This document shows positions 9,230-18,192 of a DNA stretch of 64,000 nucleotides, one piece after another (positions within the stretch are counted from its first letter, which is position 1; every line of letters begins with the position of its first letter). The DNA is from Chitinophagaceae bacterium (GTDB lineage: Bacteria > Bacteroidota > Bacteroidia > Chitinophagales > Chitinophagaceae): NCBI GenBank assembly GCA_020403425.1, contig JADBXR010000008.1, positions 124,001 to 188,000 on the forward strand. Direction: 5' to 3'. The notes beneath the pieces are model-generated. The model saw nothing but the letters and a program-made list of their open reading frames with translations. It was not told the origin of the DNA and did not search any database. Both the position numbers and the translations under genes were made by a program.

Positions 9230-9991
9230 ATGAAATGGATCTTACGCCTCCTGCAATATGTCTATTGCGTGTACGCCCTGCTCAGTTTCATTGCGATTAT
9301 GCTGCTCATATTCCCCTTTGTGCTGTTGGCTTTGCCGATGGGTAAGATAAGGGGAGGCAACCTGATCTACCGGCTTTGTCATGTATGGGCTTTTACCTGG
9401 TATTGCCTGATCGGCGTAAGGCACAAAGAGATCTATGAGCACCCGCACAACAGGAACCAACAGTTCATCTTTGTGGCCAATCATATCTCATACATGGATA
9501 TACCCCCCATTGTACTGGGTATACACCAGCCTATCCGTGCACTGGGAAAGTATGAAATGGTAAAAGTGCCTGTATTTGGCTGGATCTACAGGGCTGCCGT
9601 CATACTGGTAAACCGTAGCAATGCCGAGACCCGTGCCAGAAGCGTACGTGCCCTAAAATCGGCGCTGAAGCATGGCATTTCGATCTTTATCTTTCCTGAA
9701 GGTACTTTCAACGAAAATGAACAAATGCCCCTGAAGCATTTTTTCGATGGCGCATTCCGTATAGCGATCGAGACCCGCACCCCTATCAAACCCATCTTGC
9801 TGGTAGACACGCTTGATCGCCTCCACTTCAAAAGCCTCTTTGAATTGACACCAGGCCTGAACCGTGTGGTGTACCTGGAAGAGGTACCGGTTACCGGCCT
9901 ACATATACATGATATTCCGGCACTGAAACAAAAGGTATACGATATCATGGATGCCGGGCTTCGCAGATACCGGAACTACCCATCCGCTTAA
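9230..9991 (+). CDS. plsC: 1-acyl-glycerol-3-phosphate acyltransferase family
   Basis: Membrane-associated acyltransferase of the PlsC/LPLAT superfamily, most likely adding the second acyl chain to lysophosphatidate in phospholipid synthesis. The N-terminal 10-37 region is a hydrophobic anchor. Motif I is NHISYMD with His85 and Asp90 as the catalytic pair, and motif III is FPEGT at 155-159. Length 253 residues, normal for the family. It starts at an ATG, and priA begins about ten bases after its stop, suggesting co-transcription. Substrate specificity cannot be read from sequence; an ornithine-lipid or other acyltransferase of the same fold is possible. Confidence 0.85.
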   Translation: MKWILRLLQYVYCVYALLSFIAIMLLIFPFVLLALPMGKIRGGNLIYRLCHVWAFTWYCLIGVRHKEIYEHPHNRNQQFIFVANHISYMDIPPIVLGIHQPIRALGKYEMVKVPVFGWIYRAAVILVNRSNAETRARSVRALKSALKHGISIFIFPEGTFNENEQMPLKHFFDGAFRIAIETRTPIKPILLVDTLDRLHFKSLFELTPGLNRVVYLEEVPVTGLHIHDIPALKQKVYDIMDAGLRRYRNYPSA

Positions 9992-9995
9992 AGCT

Positions 9996-10003
9996 TATTT
10001 TTG
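9996..10003 (+). promoter_or_regulatory. Possible -7 box overlapping the priA start
   Basis: TATTTTTG fits the Bacteroidota -7 consensus TAnnTTTG. Its last three bases are the TTG that the ORF track uses as the priA start. No matching -33 TTTG was seen about 19-21 bases upstream, so this may be chance. Confidence 0.35.
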
Positions 10004-12460
10004 ACCAAATTTCAGGATTTGTTCGTTGAAGTCATCATACCGCTCGCTTTACCCAAGAACTATACCTGGTCCGTGCCTGCACACCTGCAAGGGGCCATAC
10101 AACCAGGCGTTCGGGTAGAAGTCATCTTTGGTAAAAACAAAAGATATGCAGGTATCGTAAAAAAAATACTGGATACGAAACCGGAAGCTTTTACCCCCAA
10201 AGACATCAGCAATGTGCTGGATACAGAACCAGTGGTTCACCCGCAGCAGCTTGCCTTATGGGAATGGATCGCACAATATTACATGTGCAGTGAAGGCGAA
10301 GTGATGCAGGCCGCCATTCCTGCCAACCTGAAACTGTCCAGCGAAAGCATCCTGGTATGGAACGAAGAAAGAAGTTATGATTTCAGCGACCTCAATGACT
10401 CTGAGTTCCTGGTGGCAGAAGCACTGGAGATCAAAAAAGAACTCAGGCTGAATGAAGTACAGCAATTACTGGATATCTCGAATGTATATCCCGTGATCAA
10501 GAAACTAATCGAAAAAGGGGTCTGTTATGTCTGGGAGGAATTGAAAGAAAAATATAAAACCAAGACCGAGACCTTCATCACCCTAGGTCCGGAATACCAT
10601 GATGAAGACAAACTGGCCGATCTGCTGAACAACTGGAGCAAAGCCCCGAAACAAATGGAGCTGCTGCTCTCCTACCTTCACCTGAGCAAAACAGAGGGTG
10701 AAGTAACGCAGCCCCAACTATTAAAAAAATCAAACGCCAGCGCCACACAACTGAAAGCGCTTTGCGATAAAGGGATCCTGCTGGCGGAAAAAAGGGCTAC
10801 GGACCGGATAGCTACTTTGCCGAAAAATATACAGATCGATTTTACCTTATCCGAAGCACAGGACAAGGCGCTGAGAACGATACAGGAGATATTTACCGAA
10901 AAAGAAGTATGTCTGTTGCATGGTGTGACCGCCAGCGGTAAAACAGAGATCTATACCAAACTGATCGAAACCTATATCCGTGAAGGAAAACAGGTACTGT
11001 ACATGCTGCCCGAGATCGCATTGACCTCACAGATCATACGCAGGCTGCAGAAACATTTTGGCGGATACATTGCCATCTACCATTCCAAATTCAACCCGAA
11101 CGAACGGGTAGAGATCTGGAACAAAGTAAAAAGCGGTGAGACCAAAGTGGTGCTGGGTGCAAGATCTTCCCTGTTCCTACCGTTCAGGGACCTGGGCCTG
11201 GTGATCGCTGATGAGGAACATGACGCCTCCTACAAACAGCAGGATCCAGCTCCCCGTTATCATGCAAGAGATGCTGCCATCTATTATGCAGCATTATCAC
11301 ATGCACACGTGCTGCTGGGTAGCGCCACCCCTTCTGTGGAAAGTTATTACAACTGCCAGCAGCAAAAATACGGACTGGTAACGCTCGAAGAAAGATTCGG
11401 TCAGGTAGAACTCCCTCAGATCAGTATCGTAGATATCAAAAAAGTGCCTGCCAAGGAAAAAGGGAAGATCGCACTAAGCCCCTCTTTGCTTGCAGCGATT
11501 GAAACCTCGCTGCAGCAACAGAAACAGGTGATCCTGTTCCAGAACCGCAGGGGCTATTCCCCTTACCTGATCTGCAACACCTGTGGATGGATCCCACATT
11601 GCCAGAACTGCGATGTAACGCTCACCTACCACAAAGCCAGGAATACGTTGACCTGCCATTACTGTGGCACATCCTACCCGGTGATCCATACCTGTGCCGC
11701 CTGCGGCAGTCATGGATTCTCTCAAAAGAATTTCGGCACCGAAAAGATCGAGGAACTGGTGAATGAGGCTTTTCCCAACGCAAAGATCGCCCGCATGGAC
11801 TACGACAGTGTTAAAGGCAAGAACGACCATGATGCATTGATCAAATTATTTGAACAGCAGCGGATCGATATATTGGTAGGTACACAAATGGTGGTAAAGG
11901 GACTCGATTTTGAGCATGTGAACCTGGTTGGTGTGATCGATGCGGATGGTATCCTCAATTTCACAGATTTCAGGGTCAATGAAAGGGCTTTCCAATTGAT
12001 GGAGCAGGTGAGCGGAAGGGCTGGCAGGAAAGATGGCAAAGGAACCGTACTGATACAGGTCAGCAACCCCGTTCACCCGGTACTGCAGTTCGTAAAGGAA
12101 CATGCTTTCGAAAAGCTGTTCACCTATGAGATCGCCAACAGGAAACAATTTGCCTATCCTCCTTTTACCAGGCTGATACAGGTAACTTTCAAACACAGGG
12201 AGAAACACCTGGCTGAAGAAGCTGCCCATATCATGATGCAGGGACTGAAAAAGGATTTTGGTGCTGAATGCAACGGGCCTGCACAACCAGTGGTAGACAG
12301 GGTAAGAAACCAGTATCTATGGGAGATCCTGATCAAACTGCCCAAAAATGCACAACGCATACAATTATGCAAAAGAGAGATACAGCAACAGACCGTAATC
12401 ATCCAGAATAATAAAAGATATCGCGGTGTCACCATTTTACCTGACGTAGATCCTGTATAA
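10001..12460 (+). CDS. priA: Primosomal protein N' (PriA helicase)
   Basis: Superfamily 2 3'-5' DNA helicase that restarts replication at stalled forks. An N-terminal DNA-binding domain (VEVIIPLALPKNYTWSVP) is followed by the helicase core with Walker A 'GVTASGKTE' near residue 308 and the DEEH box near 403. The zinc-binding insertion has eight cysteines in CxxC pairs between about 524 and 570, and the C-terminal helicase motif is 'GRAGRKDG'. At 819 residues it is full length. The start is uncertain: the TTG at 10001 overlaps a promoter-like TATTTTTG, and the TTG at 10019 (giving FVEVII as the first residues) is an alternative; no ATG is near. murB follows three bases after its stop. Confidence 0.95.
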   Translation: MTKFQDLFVEVIIPLALPKNYTWSVPAHLQGAIQPGVRVEVIFGKNKRYAGIVKKILDTKPEAFTPKDISNVLDTEPVVHPQQLALWEWIAQYYMCSEGEVMQAAIPANLKLSSESILVWNEERSYDFSDLNDSEFLVAEALEIKKELRLNEVQQLLDISNVYPVIKKLIEKGVCYVWEELKEKYKTKTETFITLGPEYHDEDKLADLLNNWSKAPKQMELLLSYLHLSKTEGEVTQPQLLKKSNASATQLKALCDKGILLAEKRATDRIATLPKNIQIDFTLSEAQDKALRTIQEIFTEKEVCLLHGVTASGKTEIYTKLIETYIREGKQVLYMLPEIALTSQIIRRLQKHFGGYIAIYHSKFNPNERVEIWNKVKSGETKVVLGARSSLFLPFRDLGLVIADEEHDASYKQQDPAPRYHARDAAIYYAALSHAHVLLGSATPSVESYYNCQQQKYGLVTLEERFGQVELPQISIVDIKKVPAKEKGKIALSPSLLAAIETSLQQQKQVILFQNRRGYSPYLICNTCGWIPHCQNCDVTLTYHKARNTLTCHYCGTSYPVIHTCAACGSHGFSQKNFGTEKIEELVNEAFPNAKIARMDYDSVKGKNDHDALIKLFEQQRIDILVGTQMVVKGLDFEHVNLVGVIDADGILNFTDFRVNERAFQLMEQVSGRAGRKDGKGTVLIQVSNPVHPVLQFVKEHAFEKLFTYEIANRKQFAYPPFTRLIQVTFKHREKHLAEEAAHIMMQGLKKDFGAECNGPAQPVVDRVRNQYLWEILIKLPKNAQRIQLCKREIQQQTVIIQNNKRYRGVTILPDVDPV

Positions 12461-12463
12461 ACG

Positions 12464-13483
12464 ATGCAGATACACCATCATTTTTCACTCCGCCCCTACA
12501 ACAGTTTTGGTATTGAGGCCCTGGCACGTTCATTTGCAAGCTTCAATACTGCAGAAGAACTGTCAGAACTGGTAACCGAGCAGTTGCATCCTGAAAAAGA
12601 CCAGATCCTGGTACTGGGTGGTGGAAGCAATATCCTCTTCACCAAAGATTTTGACGGATGGGTCCTGCATAACCGGATCAAAGGCATCGGTCTGTTACGG
12701 GAAGATGACAGGCATTTTTACCTGCAAGCCGGTGCCGGGGAAAACTGGCATGGCTTTGTACAATACTGCATCGATCACAACTATGCCGGTGCTGAAAACC
12801 TGAGCCTGATACCCGGAAACGTAGGTGCTTCGCCCATCCAGAACATCGGAGCCTACGGTGTTGAGATCAAGGACTTATTTCACGAACTGGAAGCGTTCGA
12901 TCTGTTTGAAAAACAGGTACGCACCTTTCGATCCGCCGACTGCGATTTCGGCTATCGCGACAGTATTTTCAAAAAATCTGCCAAAGGCCGTTACGTAATA
13001 CTGAATGTAACATACCGATTGAACAAAAAGCCCGATTTCCATATCGGTTACGGAGCCATTACACAGGAACTGGAGCGGATGGGCGTGCAGGAACTCGACA
13101 TACGTGCCGTATCAGAAGCGGTCATGCATATCCGTAGCAGCAAATTGCCCGACCCCGGACAGACCGGTAATGCCGGAAGTTTTTTCAAAAACCCAGTGAT
13201 CAGTTCCGTACAATACACGGACCTTGCCCATGAATATCCGCATATACCCGGTTATGTCGCCGGAGAAGGGTTCACCAAGGTAGCTGCTGGCTGGCTCATA
13301 GAACAATGCGGCTGGAAGGGATACCGGAAAGGAGATGCCGGTTGTTACCCAAAACAGGCCCTGGTACTGGTGAACTATGGAAACGCCAGCGGAAAAGAGA
13401 TACTGGATCTTTCACAGGCGATCATAGATAGTGTAGAGAAGAAATTCGGGATACTGCTTGAGCGGGAAGTGAATGTTGTTTAG
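12464..13483 (+). CDS. murB: UDP-N-acetylenolpyruvoylglucosamine reductase
   Basis: FAD enzyme of peptidoglycan precursor synthesis; it reduces UDP-GlcNAc-enolpyruvate to UDP-MurNAc with NADPH. The FAD-binding signatures LGGGSNILF and IPGNVGASPIQNIGAYGVE are clear, as are YRDSIF and GNAGSFFKNPV, where the serine is the expected proton donor. Length 339 residues, as in type I MurB enzymes such as that of E. coli. It starts at an ATG three bases after the priA stop, so plsC-priA-murB look like one transcription unit ending at the terminator near 13511. Confidence 0.96.
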   Translation: MQIHHHFSLRPYNSFGIEALARSFASFNTAEELSELVTEQLHPEKDQILVLGGGSNILFTKDFDGWVLHNRIKGIGLLREDDRHFYLQAGAGENWHGFVQYCIDHNYAGAENLSLIPGNVGASPIQNIGAYGVEIKDLFHELEAFDLFEKQVRTFRSADCDFGYRDSIFKKSAKGRYVILNVTYRLNKKPDFHIGYGAITQELERMGVQELDIRAVSEAVMHIRSSKLPDPGQTGNAGSFFKNPVISSVQYTDLAHEYPHIPGYVAGEGFTKVAAGWLIEQCGWKGYRKGDAGCYPKQALVLVNYGNASGKEILDLSQAIIDSVEKKFGILLEREVNVV

Positions 13484-13510
13484 GTCCTTCGCGGCCCCTG
13501 CAAAAAACAA

Positions 13511-13541
13511 AGAGGACCATCAGCAGATGGTCCTCTTTTTA
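13511..13541. terminator. Bidirectional terminator between murB and ompA
   Basis: Perfect 10-bp stem AGAGGACCAT/ATGGTCCTCT with a 6-base loop, T-rich on the right and A-rich on the left. It therefore serves both convergent genes. Confidence 0.9.
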
Positions 13542-13563
13542 TGTTACTACTAATCCAATTCGA

Positions 13564-14925
13564 TTAATAATATTTCAGTTTCATTTCCACGCGACGGTTC
13601 AGACCACGTCCTTTCGCTGTTTTGTTGTCAGCTACTGGTTTAGAGGAACCAAATCCTTCGTGTGAGAGACGGCCTGCATCGATACCGCCTTTGGTGGTCA
13701 GGTAATCATACACAGACTGGGCACGTTTCTGGCTCAGGGGCAGGTTTACCTTATCGCTACCGGTATTGTCTGTATGTCCTTCAATATCCAGTTTCAGCGC
13801 TGCATCTTCTTTCAGGATGGCAGCTACGTCGTTCAGGGATTTGAATGATTTTGCCAGCAGTTTGCTGCTACCGGTCGCAAAGAAGATCTTCTTGGCACTG
13901 GCAGCTACTTTTTTAACCACTTCTTCCTTGATCACAGGACAACCATTGTTCTCCTTAACACCAGGAACGGTAGGACATTTGTCTTCCTCATCATTGATAC
14001 CATCCTTATCGGTATCAGGTACAGGGCAACCATTGTAACGGGCTACGCCAGGAACAGTCGGACATTTGTCTTCCTCATCATTGATACCATCCTTATCGGT
14101 ATCAGGCACAGGACAGCCATTGTATTTGGCCAAGCCTTTTACAGTAGGACATTTATCATTGTCATCATTGATACCATCGCCATCTGTATCAGGCACAGGG
14201 CAACCATCGTATTTGGCAACACCGGCAACGGTAGGACATTTGTCTTTGTCGTCAGTGATACCATCACCATCTGTATCAACAGGGGCTGGTGGAGGTGGAG
14301 GAGCCACGACTACGGGAGCTGCCTTTCTCTCTTTAATAGGAGAACCCATACCAATAGAATAGGTCAGGTGGTTAGTGGCCAGATTAGAGATCTTGGCATT
14401 ATAACCGAACTGTGTGGTCAGAAAAGTGTTCTCACCCAGATTGAACTGTAATCCCAGCGCGGTAGGCATATGTGCCATGTAGTAAGTACCGCCATACATG
14501 GCTGCACCCAATCCCCAAGAGAAATAAGGCACCATGAAGTACTTGTCAGTTAACAACTTGAAATTCAGGTTAGCAGAAGCTTCAAGTAAAAAACGGGTGT
14601 TGGCAGGAGGTGTAACCCCTGATTTGTAAGAAAATGGGTATTTCACAAAGGAACCACCCAGCGTACCCATGAAATCAATATGCTCGGTAAGGCCCTGGAA
14701 ATAGGAAACCCCCAATCCGGGTGCCATATCACGAATGTTGGTCCATTGTCCGTTATTCAATACAGAAGCCAAAGAGCTGTGATCGATCAGATCTGCAGTC
14801 TTCATGTCTTTCAGTAAAAAATTCACTGACAAGGTTGGTCTTTTTTTATAGCTGATCGTAGCAGGCTGAGCGAAAGACGCCACAGACAAGCCAACAGCTA
14901 TCAGGGAAAAGAGAAATTTCTTCAT
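13564..14925 (-). CDS. OmpA-family protein with TSP3 repeats
   Basis: Outer-membrane protein linking the membrane to peptidoglycan. It has a signal peptide (MKKFLFSLIAVGLSVASFA|Q), a beta-barrel-like region at about 25-190, a proline-rich hinge (APPPPPAP), four 29-residue thrombospondin type-3 calcium-binding repeats at 217-332, and a C-terminal OmpA domain with 'IEGHTDNTGSDKVNLPLSQKR' and 'GRGLNRRVE', the peptidoglycan (diaminopimelate)-binding signature. 453 residues. It is preceded on the same strand by the RlpA-like gene, but a -7 box of its own is present, so it may be transcribed separately. Likely an abundant structural outer-membrane protein. Confidence 0.93.
   Translation of the reverse strand: MKKFLFSLIAVGLSVASFAQPATISYKKRPTLSVNFLLKDMKTADLIDHSSLASVLNNGQWTNIRDMAPGLGVSYFQGLTEHIDFMGTLGGSFVKYPFSYKSGVTPPANTRFLLEASANLNFKLLTDKYFMVPYFSWGLGAAMYGGTYYMAHMPTALGLQFNLGENTFLTTQFGYNAKISNLATNHLTYSIGMGSPIKERKAAPVVVAPPPPPAPVDTDGDGITDDKDKCPTVAGVAKYDGCPVPDTDGDGINDDNDKCPTVKGLAKYNGCPVPDTDKDGINDEEDKCPTVPGVARYNGCPVPDTDKDGINDEEDKCPTVPGVKENNGCPVIKEEVVKKVAASAKKIFFATGSSKLLAKSFKSLNDVAAILKEDAALKLDIEGHTDNTGSDKVNLPLSQKRAQSVYDYLTTKGGIDAGRLSHEGFGSSKPVADNKTAKGRGLNRRVEMKLKYY
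13930..14277 (-). repeat. Four tandem 87-bp TSP3 coding repeats
   Basis: Four back-to-back 29-codon units of the type DTDxDGINDxxDKCPTVxG encode calcium-binding TSP3 modules. Copies three and four are nearly identical at the DNA level, so copy number could change by recombination. Confidence 0.9.
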
Positions 14926-14951
14926 AATACGAGTTTTAGTATATATAGGGA

Positions 14952-14959
14952 CAAAAATA
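14952..14959 (-). promoter_or_regulatory. -7 box of the ompA promoter
   Basis: On the minus strand TATTTTTG matches TAnnTTTG and lies 26 bases before the ompA ATG, a suitable distance for a short untranslated leader. The -33 element is not clear. Confidence 0.5.
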
Positions 14960-15009
14960 CAGTCCGGAACTGACTTTTGAAAATTCTGATACCCTTATAT
15001 TATTCACTA

Positions 15010-16266
15010 TCAATTCAGAGTCCCCTTTTTGACCGGTTCTACCTTAACCTTTGTCAAGCCACTTTTCATGAACCCCAGCTGCTGGGCAGCCACCCTGCTC
15101 AGGTCAACCACCCTTCCTTTTGCCTTCATCCTGGGATGCATCCGGTCGTTGATCCGGAGTACCACCGAACGGTTATTTTTCAGGTTGGTGACCCTTACCC
15201 AGGTATTCAGTTTAAAATGGTTACTGGCCGCACTCATCTTTTTGTTCCGGTAGATCTCCCCGGTAGCGGTCTTGGTTCCGTCGAGGTTAGCGCTGTAGAA
15301 ACTGGCGATCCCATAATGCACCCCGTCGTCGGCCGCAACGGAATCCGGTTTAGTGGTCTTGTTAGATAGGGTGGAATCTTCTGCCCCCAGTTTTGTACTA
15401 TCCGTTACGGACACAGCAGCCGAGTCGGATTTCCCCCATACAATGGTCTCCACTTCCACCCGGGTGGGGCCCTGTGACATAAAATCAAGCTGGTTGGCTG
15501 CCACCCTGCTCAGGTCGATCACCCTGCCTTTTTTCTTCATCCGGGTATGCATCCGGTCGTTGATCCGGACAATGACTGATTTACCGTTGGAGAGATTGGT
15601 CACTTTTACCCAGGTATTCAATGCGAACTCATTGCTGGCCGCTGTGAACTTATCATTCCGGTAACGTTCCCCGGTTGAGGTCTTGGAACCGTCCAGATTG
15701 CTGCTGTAAAAACTGGCTATCCCAACCACGGACTTGCCTTTGACCTGGTAGGAAGCCGTATCTGGCCGTACCTGGGCTACCAGAGTGTCGATATAGGCAG
15801 CCGGCTTATCAATAGAATCAGATTTAACTGATTCATAATTTATTATAACAATTTGCTCTATTTTAATTTTAGTAGAACCAGTTCGTAAAAAGCCCAAGCG
15901 ACTTACCGCCGAACGGCTAAGCTGGATGATGGGGGCTGTTTTCTTTTTAGAATTGCGGTCATTGATCCGAACCAGTACAGACCGTCCGTTTTTAGGGTTG
16001 GTCACCCTTGCCCAACTACCCAAAGGATAGAGGTTCGAAGCACCCGTCAACAAGGAATTATTGAAAATCTCCCCACTGGAGGTCTTACTGCCATCTGCCC
16101 GGCTGCTGTAGGTAGCGGCCATTCCGGTAACAGCCTTGCCGATCACCCGAACAGAATCTGTAACGGATCGCCGATCGGCAGAAAGGTTCGCCGAACTGTC
16201 CACCTGGGCAAAAAGCGGAGCAGCCACCAAAAGCCATTGTACCAGTAATAGCATTCTTTGTATCAT
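15010..16266 (-). CDS. Secreted protein with three RlpA-like domains
   Basis: Exported protein (signal peptide MIQRMLLLVQWLLVAAPLFA|Q) with three double-psi beta-barrel RlpA-like domains at about 45-138, 178-275 and 317-412, joined by polar linkers. Each domain carries the RlpA core 'VTN.KNxRSVxxRINDR' and a 'DLSRxAxxxLxF'-type helix. RlpA proteins bind or cleave denuded peptidoglycan at septa. The domains keep the Asp of RINDR. At the usual active-site His position (AAH in catalytic RlpA) they read GAS or AAS, so lytic activity may be lost; this alignment is by eye. 418 residues; the usual RlpA has one such domain. No SPOR domain is seen. ompA follows 84 bases downstream. Confidence 0.85.
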   Translation of the reverse strand: MIQRMLLLVQWLLVAAPLFAQVDSSANLSADRRSVTDSVRVIGKAVTGMAATYSSRADGSKTSSGEIFNNSLLTGASNLYPLGSWARVTNPKNGRSVLVRINDRNSKKKTAPIIQLSRSAVSRLGFLRTGSTKIKIEQIVIINYESVKSDSIDKPAAYIDTLVAQVRPDTASYQVKGKSVVGIASFYSSNLDGSKTSTGERYRNDKFTAASNEFALNTWVKVTNLSNGKSVIVRINDRMHTRMKKKGRVIDLSRVAANQLDFMSQGPTRVEVETIVWGKSDSAAVSVTDSTKLGAEDSTLSNKTTKPDSVAADDGVHYGIASFYSANLDGTKTATGEIYRNKKMSAASNHFKLNTWVRVTNLKNNRSVVLRINDRMHPRMKAKGRVVDLSRVAAQQLGFMKSGLTKVKVEPVKKGTLN

Positions 16267-16492
16267 AGAATCATTTTATCCCACAACTCCCTTTCAGACC
16301 ATTGGTAAAATAGGGAAAGCTGTTGTATTCAGGCAGTTTTCTTTCATTATTTTTACTACCCAAGCTGCCGCAGGTAGCCAATAACCATGCCAGTTTTCTA
16401 CAAATAAGCAAATTAAAATTATAATTAATACATACAATAAATTTAAAATCAATAATTTAAATCAAAAATAAAAATTGCTTAAAAACCAGGAT

Positions 16493-17506
16493 ATGCGGGT
16501 AAAGCTTGCAACGATCGCCATCGGACTGACCTGCCTGTTGCTGCCAGGTCGCTACTTGAATGCGCAAAACAAGCGGGATAGCGACCGGATGTTGCCAAAA
16601 GAAACCAATATAGAGCTGAACAACCCCTCCAATAAGACGCTTATCCGGATCAATCTGCCCGACAGCCTCCACAAGATGCGCCCTTCAAAACAGCTCTTAC
16701 TGGTCTTTTATGCCCTTCCCAACGGCAACAGTATTGACTGGACCATGGGGAGGACCATGCGGCCTGGAGACGACTGGCACTTTGATATCCAGCATATTGC
16801 CGCTCAGACCCGCTTTGTGAGGAAGATCATGGAAGACCGGCACGTGGTGGTAGTATACCTGACCAACGAACTCAAAAGCTGGCCGGCATGGAAAAAACAA
16901 CAACCCAAAGCGCCGGCCGAGATCCGGCGGATAGTGGATTCAATAACGGGCATGTTCTCACATTTCCGCACCCAAACCGTCCTGAGCAGCCATAGCGGGG
17001 GCGGCAGTTTCGTATTCGGCTACCTGGATGCCGTGACACAGATTCCCCGGCAGGTGAGCCGGATCGTATTCATGGACAGCGACTATGGGTATAACGACAC
17101 CCTTCACACCGGTAAACTGGTTCAATGGCTTACAAGATCCGACAAACCCCACTTGAACGTGCTGGCCTATAACGACAGTGTGGTCGTTTACAATGGCAAA
17201 CCCCTGGTAAGCCCAACCGGCGGCACCTGGTACAGAAGCCGGCTCATGCTACAGCAGCTCTCGAAAAAATTCCGGTTCCATCAAAGCGAGGATTCTGTAT
17301 TCATTAATTACCATTCATTATCAAATAGAATCGATATCAGACTGAAAACCAATAAAGAAGGAAAAATATATCACACGGAACAAGTTGCCCGGAATGGTTT
17401 CATCCACACGCTATTAAGCGGGACGAGGTACGAACGATCTGGGGGATATGAATACTGGGGTGAAAGGGCTTATGATGCATTCATCCTGCCGAAAAACGAG
17501 GACTAA
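16493..17506 (+). CDS. Secreted alpha/beta-hydrolase-like protein
   Basis: Exported protein of 337 residues from the ATG at 16493. The ORF-track start is a TTG six codons earlier; the signal peptide MRVKLATIAIGLTCLLLPG..NAQ fits the ATG. The sequence 'SSHSGGGSFVFGYLDA' looks like a nucleophile elbow preceded by a beta strand (TQTVL), and 'RIVFMDSDYGY' could hold an acid residue, so an alpha/beta-hydrolase fold is plausible. The catalytic serine cannot be fixed without a structure, and the substrate is unknown. It diverges from the RlpA-like gene across an AT-rich gap, and its stop overlaps the stop of the convergent MTH1187-like gene (ctaa). Confidence 0.6.
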   Translation: MRVKLATIAIGLTCLLLPGRYLNAQNKRDSDRMLPKETNIELNNPSNKTLIRINLPDSLHKMRPSKQLLLVFYALPNGNSIDWTMGRTMRPGDDWHFDIQHIAAQTRFVRKIMEDRHVVVVYLTNELKSWPAWKKQQPKAPAEIRRIVDSITGMFSHFRTQTVLSSHSGGGSFVFGYLDAVTQIPRQVSRIVFMDSDYGYNDTLHTGKLVQWLTRSDKPHLNVLAYNDSVVVYNGKPLVSPTGGTWYRSRLMLQQLSKKFRFHQSEDSVFINYHSLSNRIDIRLKTNKEGKIYHTEQVARNGFIHTLLSGTRYERSGGYEYWGERAYDAFILPKNED

Positions 17507-17802
17507 GGCCTGAACTTATCGGTCTTTTCGTCGCCTGTCATGTCACCCTTGCTACGGATCTGTATCTGCAGACTGGTGATCCATTCCGGACACCCGCGCG
17601 ATACCAGGTGTTCATTTACCTGGTGAATGACGGCCATTACCTCCGCATAGGTCCCTTCCAGCACGGTAGCGAAAGGACCTACTTCATGTTTGATACCCGA
17701 TTGCTGGATGATGGCAATGGCCTCATCCACCCACTCATACGGGTGCCTGTCTTGCACAACAGGCAATAACTGGATAGATGCATTTATGAGGCAACCGTGC
17801 AT
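17503..17802 (-). CDS. MTH1187/YkoF-like thiamine-binding family protein
   Basis: Small cytoplasmic protein of 99 residues resembling the MTH1187 family (formerly DUF77), ferredoxin-like folds whose relatives bind thiamine or related ligands. Visible family features are 'INASIQLLPV', 'AIAIIQQSGIKHEVGPFATVLEG' and 'VSRGCPEWITSLQIQIRSKG'. It lies six bases behind the DUF952 gene on the same strand and is the last gene of the long aromatic gene string, but no link to aromatic metabolism is known to me. Function inferred only from family resemblance. Confidence 0.75.
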   Translation of the reverse strand: MHGCLINASIQLLPVVQDRHPYEWVDEAIAIIQQSGIKHEVGPFATVLEGTYAEVMAVIHQVNEHLVSRGCPEWITSLQIQIRSKGDMTGDEKTDKFRP

Positions 17803-17808
17803 AAGTTG

Positions 17809-18114
17809 TTATATTTCAGTCACTTCTATTACAGCATCCAGGTTTAGGGCACCATGAATATGCGGGAATACCTCATTGATGGATCCCGCCAACTCAAATA
17901 CCAGCGGGCGCTGCACTTTGGCTTTTTCGATCTTTAGTTTAACGAGGTTGTTTTTTCCCTGGTAGTACCTTTCCAATACGCCGGCAACCTGGGCCTCCGT
18001 ACTGCAATGAATGAATCCTTCGGTAGCCAGTGTATCTGAATCGTAATGACCCAATTTCTGTGCCTCTACCCACTGTTCACGGGTAGTAATATGGTATATG
18101 TAATCTGATTCCAT
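17809..18114 (-). CDS. DUF952 domain protein
   Basis: 101-residue protein matching the DUF952 pattern: 'YHITTREQWVEAQKLGHY', 'EGFIHCSTEAQVAGVLERYY', and a C-terminal 'VFPHIHGALNLDAV'. The conserved His and Cys residues resemble a small enzyme active site, but no biochemical role is established. It sits 78 bases after aroC and six bases before the MTH1187-like gene on the same strand, so those two small genes are probably co-transcribed. Confidence 0.85.
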   Translation of the reverse strand: MESDYIYHITTREQWVEAQKLGHYDSDTLATEGFIHCSTEAQVAGVLERYYQGKNNLVKLKIEKAKVQRPLVFELAGSINEVFPHIHGALNLDAVIEVTEI

Positions 18115-18192
18115 TTGTTTTCTTTTAATGGTAAGTCAATCCGTATCGAATGAAACGGGGAACGACAGCAACTTATTGTTTACTGGCGGTAT

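Noticed and set aside
13930-14277. Regular 87-bp repeats resembling an array
   Set aside because: They are in-frame TSP3 coding repeats with no spacers, so not CRISPR.
17503-17506. Overlap of two convergent stop codons (ctaa)
   Set aside because: A common result of compact gene packing, not a functional signal.
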